This document shows, one piece after another, positions 55,001 to 64,000 of a stretch of 64,000 nt of DNA. Below the pieces are notes generated by a model that saw nothing but the letters and a program-made list of their open reading frames with translations, was not told where the DNA came from and did not search any database. The stretch is from NCBI GenBank assembly GCA_005281725.1, contig SSBO01000004.1:1854630-1918629 (forward strand), written 5' to 3'. How positions within the stretch are numbered: position 1 is the stretch's first letter; each line of letters opens with the position of its first letter. Made by a program: the position numbers and the translations under genes. Origin of the DNA: Wuchereria bancrofti (lineage: Eukaryota > Nematoda > Chromadorea > Rhabditida > Onchocercidae).

Positions 55001-58000
55001 TTAATATCATATACAAAAAGAAATGGGTGGATATTGAAAATGAAAGAAAGATATTGGAGAAAATGTGTCATTTGTAAGATAATCCAGATATTGTTCAAGT
55101 ATAAATGGCCAACAACATTGAGACGAAAACAAAAACTGGCATAAAATAATTGAAAAGATCAAAAAAATATTTAATATTGTCTCTTTTGAAAAATTTGCTA
55201 ATGATTATAAATAAACATTAAAGCTATAAATTTTGATTAAAAAAAATTGCTTACAATTTATCATAATGCTCAATATTATCAGAGGATTTTCGGAGAAACG
55301 AAATAAGAATATTTGAAAGGTCCTAAATGTTACTAAATTTTTGTCAAGATATTAGTATAAAATATAAAATAAACTTGTCAGGAAAGGCCTAGCAGTTGGT
55401 GCATATACAATATGGTTGACGCGGACATTTATGATTCTCACATTTCCTTTCTCTTATCCAATTAGCAAAATTCTGGATGTTTTCTTAGGTGAAGATACTC
55501 CGGTATATGATCGGTGCAAGTAAGTAATGTTTCCAACAGTTTTACTTGTGAAGAGAATGCTTGTCACTTAATATTCTAAATCTAAGCTGGTGTCTGTTTT
55601 TAAGCAATTATTTATTTTGAATTTCGTCACACTAGAATACTTTGCAGTTATCAGCTTTATCTCTAATAGTAAACAAAAATTCATATATTATTTCATATCA
55701 CTAAACTTAGGAAGAGTTTATGCTAATTGTTATCTTAAAATGAATTATTATAACATTATCATTAATTGAATGAAATCATTAAGGCTGATAAATTTAATGA
55801 AAATGACTGCATGCGAAGAGAATCAGGAGTTAGCAGCTGATTTGAAAATAGCTGTTGGTGCTATGGAAATAAGCGAGAAAACAGTGGGTGATGTGCTTAC
55901 TAAAATTGAGGTTTTTCATTTGAATATTTGTCCTGATTATTAAAGTCCAAATTACTTATCCTTTAATATCTTTAAATGTTGCTTAACATGCAAAACTTTC
56001 TCTCTGAGCTAGACTTATTCTGGAACAAGTATCACAATTTTAATCTAGGCTTATCCTGAGATAAATATTACAACTTTAACTTATCGTGAAATAGATTTTA
56101 CAATTTTGATTCAGTCTGTTCTATTTCACACTTATAGAACCCTCAGAAAATATTTTAAATCCAAATCTCATCAAACATTTATGCAACAGGACGTATTCAT
56201 GTTATCTGAAGATACAATCATCAGCGCAGCAACAATTGTCGAAATTATGAGACATGGCTATTCCAGAATACCAATCTATGCAGTTAGTTAAGATATTTTA
56301 ACGATTCATGGAAGAAAATTCGTTTATCACGATGTGCAAGAAAGAACATTTTATTCATATGTATTATTTTTAATTGAAACTCTTTATTTTTGAAATCTTA
56401 ACTATTTCACTTTTACATTTCATAATTATAATTCATCTTTATACTTTCTAGTTCAATGCTTCAATTCATTGTTATGTGGCTTTATCATTTTTGTTCATCA
56501 TATTAGGTGAGATAGTCAATAAAGGAGACAAATTACATGAACTACTCAGTCATTCACTTTACTTAGTACATTATTCCTTTTTTCATATGCTTCATTCAAC
56601 TCATTTTCGCTCATTCTAATTTCTCACTCTTAGGATTTGGATAAATCCTTATGAATATGAATTTGCAATTGTGAGCATTAGTAAATTCTCCATCACTTTA
56701 ATGATAGAACAATTCTATTTTTGAATAAACTCAGGATGACGACCGAAATAATATCAAAGCTCTTCTCATGGTGAAAGATTTGGCTTTGATCGATCCTCGT
56801 GACAATTTCACAGTCAAAACAGTTTGCGAATTTTATCATTATCCATTGCGATTTGTTGAAGCAAGCAAGCCGCTGCATTCCATGCTTGATGAATTTAAAG
56901 CAGCAAGTTTATTTTAATTTGAGACTTTTCTAAATTTTTTATCGTTTTTATGCTTTATTTTCAGAGCAAATCCATTGAAAATACAATGATTTAATCTAGA
57001 ATTAATTAAATTGTTTTTAAAACTTCTAGGGTAACTACCATTTGGCTATTGTTGAGAGCGTACAAAGCATGTATGATCGAAAAATAAGTCAACAAACAAA
57101 GAATCTACTTGGTATTGTAACGCTGGAAGATATTGTAGAGGAAATTTTGCAAGCGGAAATCATTGATGAAAGTGATTCGGTTACTGATAATATGTATAGA
57201 TCAAAAAGAAAACGTGTTAAGGTGAATAGTAAACTTTTGTTTTTTTAGTATCTTTCTCAGTGTACAAGAAATCACTAAAATCACGTTGAAAAATTAGCAT
57301 ATTTATGATCGATTAATAATTTCATTTTTCAAAAGAAGTGATAAATTATAAATAATGAGACATATGGTACTTAAATGAACAAGTTTATTGGACAGATTTT
57401 AATTTCAGGAACCATGTTTCACTAAAATTTTAACAAATGAAGAGTACGGCAAAAAATTATCAGTGCATATGGAACAGATGACAATACATTTCCTTCAACA
57501 ACATCATGTGCTCTTCAGGGATGAATACGTCGATCGACAAGTTTTGGCTCATTTGCTCAGGAGTAATATCAGACAGGTAAAGATTTTGCATGCTAGCCAT
57601 GTGATTAACATTTAGTAAAATAAAAGTGTTGTTGCGTTTTGAAGGTGTTGCAATGTCTTCTAGATTGATATGTCGCACTCACCACGAATAATAGGTTATT
57701 CAGCAAAGCAACGTGAAACGGTACCAATATATTGCATGAATGCACCGGCATTTCGTTTTGTTGTAATTCTAGAAGGCCGTGCTACAGTTAAATTAAGAAA
57801 TGTAAGTTATCATATGAAATTCTACAAAATTTTCATTACATAAAATGGATATACGCTGCTGATGAAGAAATTAAATACCTACCAATGTTATGTATCCAAT
57901 GAACTATCAAACTGAATCAATAGGGGAAGATTTGCATATCTTTGAAATAAAAGCATAGATTGCAGATGGAATTTGAAACTGGCCCTTGGACATCGTTTGG

Positions 58001-58568
58001 AGAAGAAATTTTAGATCAGATAGATGAACTTATCAATGGTAATTTGATAACCGACGAAAGTGATTGTAGTTTACTAGGTAATAAAACTTGTTTAAGCTTT
58101 CATCAAGATATTTATTAGTCTCTCGATGACCATAGCACATAATTTGTTTACTTACTGTGCTTTGTGTTATATAATTATGTAATGTAAAAACGGTAACTTA
58201 CCATACACTACTCTCTAAATAAGAGAACGATAAAATTGTTTACCATTTCAATTAGCACGATGAGATGTATTGAATTTTAGTACATTCAGATTCAAAATCA
58301 GAGCTTATTAATTCAATTCAATTCAATCCGGATTTCGATCTTTTTGTGACAGATTTTTGCCGATTTTTACATCTCACGGTATCTACCTATCTGAATGCCA
58401 TCAAAGCAACTAAAATCGCTCGTGTGGCACGGTATACTTTTTTTGAAATGCATTTAAATAGTGCAGTAGAAAAATTGTAAATGACATTTTATCATGCAAC
58501 TGATCTGTTATATAAGAGTTAATTCCAGTTTGATCAACAGTTTGAGCTTTTTAAGAAGAAAAAATTGA
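52020..58568 (+). CDS. cnnm: CNNM (cyclin M / ACDP) metal transport mediator
   Basis: Membrane protein of the CNNM family, which controls Mg2+ and divalent-metal efflux. Exons: 52020-52115, 52295-52392, 52525-52713, 52869-52947, 53201-53378, 53874-54087, 55382-55519, 55784-55910, 56190-56282, 56735-56902, 57030-57221, 57409-57576, 57664-57801, 57966-58077, 58281-58431, 58529-58568; 2181 nt, 726 residues. It starts with a signal-anchor-like segment and an extracellular domain. The DUF21 membrane domain runs from ~177 to ~330 ([48 protein letters not shown]). The CBS pair follows ([52 protein letters not shown]), and a cNMP-binding-like domain ([14 protein letters not shown]) lies near the end. 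Intron 56903-57029 has a GC donor. The last exon is short and set by phase. Nematodes have several CNNM paralogues, and I cannot say which one this is. Confidence 0.93.
56903..57029 (+). other. GC-AG intron in the CNNM gene
   Basis: The exon ends GAATTTAAAGCA and is followed by GCAAGT, the consensus GC donor. The acceptor is ACTTCTAG, then GGTAACTACCAT. The join restores the family sequence EFK(A/K)G..HLAIV in phase. The GT two bases into that donor motif would leave phase 1 and create a stop. Confidence 0.75.
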
Positions 58569-59459
58569 TTTGTTTGAAACATAGCAAAATCATCCCTAAT
58601 TCAGGAATGAACAAGACTCCATCAGATCGATCCTCAAACCTTCACTTTGTCCAGCAACTCAATCGCTATCGAAACATTTATAAAACGAGAAGTATGAATA
58701 TTTATGCCGATTTGTTGTTAAAAAGTATAAATATTATCACTCATTTTAATCGTTAATCTATCCAATACTGAATTTTATATTAGCAATTTGCCAAAAGAGT
58801 AAAGCCTTAGAAGTTTTGCAAAAGACATTATTAAATGATATCAGTGTTTCTCAAGAGCTTTGAGGAAGTGCGGAGGAAATATAGATTTTTCATTAGGGGG
58901 CCTTTTTCGATTGTGCTTTAGAATTGGTATAGATGTCTGTTGTAATGAATTTGAAGGAATCTGCTGTAACGAATTTTATTCGCTAACAACCACAATATAC
59001 ATCTATACCGATAATATACTAATAATTTCGTAGATTCTATCTACGAATATAAGATGAAGAAGTAAATTGATGGGGAAATTAAGTAAAAGATTTAAATGAA
59101 TGAAATTAAATGGGCGAGACAATGCTGCGAAATTGTAGCTTGCTGTCATGAAACTTGGAGCGCCTGACTCTTGCAGCATAGAATCGAATTAGACTTTCGT
59201 ATACTCAAAAGCCTTCCTTGTTTGTTTTTGTATTTGGTATAAACGAGTGCGTTGAGTGAATGGTCTACTGTAACAATTTTATTCGCGAACAACCATTATC
59301 ACAAAATTTATAACAACAATACACTGATAATTTCGTAGAGTATCTACAAATGAGATAAAGAAAATGAATACATTGATAGGGAATTTAAAGGATTTAAATG
59401 AACTGAATTAAATGAATGCGGGAGAGCAGGCAAACTATAACTTGTTAGTACAAAAAATG
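58569..59459. repeat. Diverged direct duplication upstream of the retroelement
   Basis: About 58920-59140 and 59225-59445 are alignable copies sharing CTGTAAC, TTATTCGC.AACAACCA, AATTTCGTAGA, ATTGAT.GGGAA and TTTAAATGAA. They sit immediately before the BEL/Pao coding relic and may be remains of its LTR or leader. A TTTCTCAAGAGCTTTGAGG-like inverted patch lies near 58850. No gene was seen apart from a 63-codon ORF at 58565-58756 without support. Confidence 0.5.
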
Positions 59460-62400
59460 ACAAGTATAACAAAAGGAACCGAAATACCAAACTTCTTAGC
59501 GAACCAAGCGAACTCGATCTAACCCTTCCGAGTCAAACACTACCACGAGAGGAACTTAAACTACAATACGAAATCAATTCGCGGGCCGTCAAAGAGAAGA
59601 TCACACATCTCGAATATTATGTTGAGTTGATCGAAACAGTCATCAAAAATGGTTGGATATCATTCAAGGATTGACAATCGCGACGAAGAGAAAGGAAGAA
59701 GAGGCGAAATATGCCAGTATGGTTGACGATTCAAAGGTATTTTAAGCTTAATTACTAGAACAAGAGAAACTATCATTACCCTTAAAATATATAATAATGA
59801 TTATTACTTGGTAGTTCAAAATTTAAATCAGGAAAATACCGGAGAATTATTCTCAAAGAATAGTATGATTCTCACGAATCAAACGGAGGTAAAACTCCCA
59901 CAATTAACACTAATAACATTTAGTGGGGTTCCAAAATTGTGGAGGCAATTTTGATGTAGTTCAAGGTGGTAGTTCATGAGCAGAATATCCCAGTTATTCA
60001 GAAGTTGAACTACTTGATATCTTAAAGGGGATGCATTGTTAGCTGTAAGAGGCTATGATATAGCGCCAGAAAACTACGATGTAATAATAGGTTTACTAAT
60101 GGAGAAGTTTGGTAAACCTTTCGTTATAAAGAAATCATTTTACAATGAACTGAATTCCATCAAAAGAAATGACTGTGATTGGAAAGCAATCATCGAAACA
60201 TCATCATCATCAATCATCGAAGACATGGAGAGAATACTTCGACAGCTGGAAGCTATAGGTGAAAATTTAGAGCATCCAAATATCGAAATTTCAATTGAGA
60301 ATAAATTACCGGCATGGATAGTTTATACCAATTGAAAGGGAAATCGACGAGTTGGTCGGTTAAAGGTATCCGACAAGACTAAGAAATGAAGAAGTTGCTA
60401 AAAGTTAAGCGAACACAAGGGAGAAGAAAGCAACCAAATATAATGTTAAGGGTGAAACTTCAGCCTTAACCACAATCAATTCACCAAAGGGAGACAATCA
60501 AATCAAAAAGATCCAATGGGTGGAAAATGGGGAAGACTATGCGTATTTTGCAATAAGGATCACTGGAATAATGAATGTAACATTTATCCCACACTCAAAT
60601 TCTGAATGGAACATTTGGGGAAAATCACTGCGTGTTTCAAATGTTTACGAACAGGACATACGACAAGTGATTGCAAAAAATGGAAACTTTTGTGTTTCCA
60701 TTGTAAAGGTCCACACAATACAATGAAACCATATCGGTGGACCATACTCATCTAATAATGCCATCAATATTCCAGACTTTGGAAGATCACTTTGGAAACT
60801 GGAATTAATTGGCATTCAAGATAAAACAAATGCTGACAGTTGTCGTGGAAGATTTGATAATTTAATTTATTTTTTTTTGGAGAGATTGTTGATTGCAGGG
60901 AGATTCGTTGGATGTAGATGTAAATATGTGGGGTAACAGAGGAATATAATAATTCCTTTATTAACAGAAGCAATAGTACAATAACTTGATAAAGAACAAT
61001 TGAAATTGAACTCTCCTCGTTCTTGGTAAAAAACACACAATGCCCCTTTCAACAAGGGTGACCTCCTTATATAGCAAGCAATATGCGTAAACAAAGTATA
61101 TGTTTTACAATATGAGGTTGACCTACCGAAAGAGTAATCGATCTAACAAAGAGCTGTTAACTTTTTTTACAAGCAAATCTATTTACTAGTTGACAAACCG
61201 CAAAGGACATCAGTTAAGCAAAAATTGTTAACCTCACAGATTCAAAGATAATTTACAATTAGTGGCGACATAACAATGAGGTCAACTAAATAAGGAGCTA
61301 ATACCGTGTAAACAATATGTAAAAGATTTATAGGTTAAACATAAGATTGGAAACAAAGAGTCCAAAGAATAAACATTATTGCAAAGAATTTCATAGAACA
61401 TATTTCTTACTCATATTCACAACTCTCATATAATATTTTAGAGTTTCGCGATATTAAAATCCGTGACAACAGTGATGAAAAAGCATTGCAGCAATTTAAA
61501 CAAACTATCACTAGGGACAAGAAAAGATATCAAGTCTGTTGGCCTTGGAAAGACTCAAAGAACAAACTAAGCGATAATTTCGGACTTTGCTTTGGAAGAT
61601 TAAAGTCTTTAATTAGAAGGCTGCAAATGGAACCTCAATTACTAGGTCGATATAATCAAACCATTGAAGAATAACTCATTTCCAATATAATCGAGAAGGT
61701 ATCACCCGAAATGAATGAGATCGGTATTATTCATTATTAACACCCAATAAAATAAAACCACAACAAATCTGAGGATCGTTTATGATCCATCAGCTCATTG
61801 TAAACGAATGAAAAGTTTAAATGATGTTTTATATCGGAACACTTTGTGACTTAATTGGAATATTGCTACGCTTCCGTACAATGAAAAATATAATAATAAC
61901 AGAAAAGGTATTCTTGCAAATAGAATTGCATCCAACGAACAGAAACTGCACTCTATTTCTTTGATTAAAAAATTAAAAGACGTTCGAAGTCCAGTAAACG
62001 AAGAAAACATAAATTGTTACCGTTCCCAATGAATTTCATTTGGAATTGGATCATCTCCATTTTTATTGTCAGCTACTTTCAATTATCATTTGAAAACTTA
62101 TAAAAGTAAAATCGCGCTCGAGATAAGGAAAAATTTCTATGTCGACAACATTATAATACCAACTAAAAAATCAATGATTCTCTTTTCAAATATTACAAAG
62201 AAATTAAAATTATATTCAGTGAGGCATAAATGAATGTATGAGAATTTCTCTCTAACGACCAGAAGGTTAATGAAAAATTTCCGATACAAGATCGAGCAGA
62301 GGTAAGTCCAACTAAGAAAATGTTAAGTATTAATTGGTATCACAAATAAGATATCATTCAATTAACGCTAAAATCATGTTGCAAAGAGAACCATATTGCA

Positions 62401-62790
62401 ATTCGTAGCCTCACAATACAATACGACCCACTGAAATTTATAGTTCCCATAATGATAAGATTCAAATTATTTCTTCAAACTTTATGGAAGAAGAAATCTT
62501 TCTTCCATAAGTGGGATCAAGCCATAGGTGAAGGCGTGGAACATATTCACGAATGGCCAAAGAAATTGAAGGATGTACCAAGATTTACGGCAATCTGTTC
62601 CAGACAATTACAATTCCATGTCTTTACCAACGCATCAATTGCTGCATATTCAACAGCAGCTTTATATATACGAAACCAATAAAGGGAAATATTCTTAGTG
62701 TTCGCTAAATACCGAATTGCGCCAATTAAAGGAATATCAATACCTTGGTTGAAATTACTAGCAATACAAACTCATTTTTTTTCTAGATTT
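59460..62790 (+). mobile_element. Decayed BEL/Pao LTR retrotransposon
   Basis: Gag-pol relic in several frames with stops. In order: a BEL/Pao gag-type segment at about 60000-60335 (LLMEKFGKPFVIKKSFYNEL; LRQLEAIGENLEHPNIEI); zinc knuckles at 60540-60578 (CVFCNKDHWNNEC) and about 60640-60715 (CFKCLRTGHTTSDC; CFHC), with a stop between them; a short segment ELIGIQDKTNAD at about 60793-60835; then, beyond an inserted solo LTR, the start of reverse transcriptase (DEKALQQFKQTI, CWPWKDSKNKLSDNFGLCFG) from 61474; and finally a downstream RT/RNase H part at about 62450-62780 (IRFKLFLQTLWKKKS; FAKYRIAPIKGISIPWL). Integrase is absent and no intact 3' LTR was seen, so the copy is truncated and non-functional. 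Family assignment rests on motif order. Confidence 0.85.
60841..61468. mobile_element. Solo LTR (628 bp) inserted in the BEL/Pao relic
   Basis: The element begins TGTCGTGG and ends CCGTGACA (TG...CA ends) and is flanked on both sides by the 5-bp direct repeat ACAGT (60836-60840 and 61469-61473). Without the element and one ACAGT copy, the host reverse transcriptase frame is continuous across the site. It contains a TATATAG box at about 61071. A solo LTR is left when a full element is lost by recombination between its two LTRs. Confidence 0.85.
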
Positions 62791-63008
62791 CGATTGAAGG
62801 ATGGTTTTGATTTTTTTTTGATTTTGTTTAGTTTATATTTTTTTTAATTTAAGTGATCCTATGATTTTTGTTAAGTCTAATTCTATGGCCCATGTTGTGC
62901 CAGAATGGTATTTTTTGTTTGCTTTACATATTTTTTGCATTAGTTTTACTGGTCTAAAACTAAAATTAAAAGACAGCATTACATACACTAAAGCATAAAG
63001 CAACAAAT
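62791..63008. other. T-rich spacer
   Basis: T-rich sequence between the end of the recognisable retroelement and the fold-back element. No gene or signal seen. Confidence 0.5.
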
Positions 63009-63427
63009 ATAAAATTGATAAAATTATTGTTGAACCAATTGTTACCACATACCACTATTTGCAGCACTTCCTACTTCTTTCTACTACTTTCTTCCACTTG
63101 CCGCCACTCCCTATTGTTACCGCAACCACCTGTTACTGTAACTAGTTGCTAGTACAAGGCTACTATAACCACTTGTAACCGTAACATCTTGCAACCACCT
63201 GTCGGACGATTGGCTACAGTAACAACTGTGGTTACATTGACAGGTGGTTAAGTGGTTACAGTAACAAGTGATTACAGTAAGGGTGACTGTTATTGATTAC
63301 GGTGACAAGTAGTTGTAAGTAACAGCAAGTGATTGCAAATAATGGGGAGTGGAAGCAAGTAGCAGCAAGTGGTGCAAATAGTGGTATGTGACAGCAAGTG
63401 GTTCAACAATAATTTTATCAATTTTAT
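63009..63427. mobile_element. Large imperfect fold-back (inverted repeat) element
   Basis: The ends are perfect 29-bp inverted copies: 63009-63037 and 63399-63427 (TGGTTCAACAATAATTTT on the right end). Similarity continues inward for nearly the whole length (CACATACCACTATTTGCA at about 63047 matches the complement near 63371), so the element could fold into a ~200-bp imperfect stem. Both arms are built from short degenerate units such as GTAACCACTTG. No coding region is present. It is best described as a fold-back or MITE-like element. Confidence 0.75.
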
Positions 63428-64000
63428 GTTTACCATCATATAGTCTGTATGCTATATTTTGCTGTTACTTGCTTTCAGATTGATTTATATTTGAATCATT
63501 TAATTTTAGAAAACTGTATAATGCCTTATAACCTTGCTAAATATGTTTTCATAACCATTCTGTATTGATTTTTTTTATATCTAACCATCAATGTTTCCGG
63601 TATTACATTTCGCTAAAAATGCGTGCAATGAGGTCAGCATATGCTAAGTAACAGTAACAGAAAAGAACATGCAATTAGTGGAGTTAACAAAAAGACACGC
63701 ATGAGATTAAAAAATTACGGAAAACATACAACAACAATATTTAATAAAAAGACATGCAAAAGGGAAAAATAAATATGATGAGTCATTTAGCTTATTTCTT
63801 ATCCTTATTTTGATTACCATGCTTATCTTTAATGGTTCAATTGCCGAAAACCAATATATATGCAAAAAGTTTTCTATCTGATAGATAACCAGTCGCATTT
63901 CAATCGTTACTCTGTTATCAGACATTCCTTTACACAGCCCCTTTTTTCACTTACATTAGGTATTTTTGTATCCGATGGGATTACATTATAATATGCCGAT
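63428..64000. other. Terminal intergenic stretch
   Basis: AT-rich sequence with no recognisable gene. A 72-codon minus-strand ORF at 63707-63925 has no supporting motif. Confidence 0.5.

Overview
This is nuclear DNA from a nematode, most likely a filarial or other spirurid species. It is AT-rich, its genes are cut into many small exons by short introns, and almost every start codon has a 3' splice acceptor (AG) a few bases upstream, as expected for spliced-leader trans-splicing. No tool or database was used. Gene models were built by hand from family similarity, GT-AG signals and codon phase; every full model below closes as a whole number of codons.

Layout: 1-2.96 kb, no gene recognised. 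2.97-7.75 kb (+), a PLP-dependent aromatic amino acid decarboxylase resembling nematode tyrosine decarboxylase (tdc-1), 15 exons with a C-terminal extension. 7.75-15.77 kb, gene-poor, with decayed coding-like sequence at 8.6-10.1 kb. 15.77-19.70 kb (-), a CARM1/PRMT4 arginine methyltransferase. 21.79-25.97 kb (-), an unrecognised 711-residue protein with a Lys/Ser-rich N-terminal half and 29-residue Ala-rich repeats. 26.36-27.47 kb (-), an unrecognised 106-residue protein, head-to-tail with the previous gene. 28.23-35.55 kb (+), an SREK1-type SR splicing regulator whose fourth intron contains a complete antisense gene (30.78-31.97 kb) for a MARCH-type RING-CH membrane E3 ligase.

35.6-40.9 kb has no firm gene but holds unconnected coding-like pieces, a sequence identical to 21 of the 22 SL1 spliced-leader positions, and a miRNA-like hairpin. 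40.91-44.10 kb (+), BPNT1 (3'(2'),5'-bisphosphate nucleotidase). 45.97-49.57 kb (+), an unrecognised 241-residue secreted protein. 52.02-58.57 kb (+), a CNNM (cyclin M/ACDP) membrane protein with DUF21, CBS-pair and cNMP-like domains. 59.46-62.79 kb (+), a decayed BEL/Pao retrotransposon split by a younger solo LTR with a clean 5-bp target-site duplication. 63.0-63.4 kb, a large imperfect fold-back element.

The genes do not form one pathway. They are housekeeping, signalling and RNA-processing genes typical of a euchromatic nematode segment. The most notable points are non-canonical introns (one AT-AG, two GC-AG), two proteins without recognised family (one built on a 29-residue repeat), a nested antisense E3 ligase gene, a stray SL1-like sequence, and the nested mobile elements.
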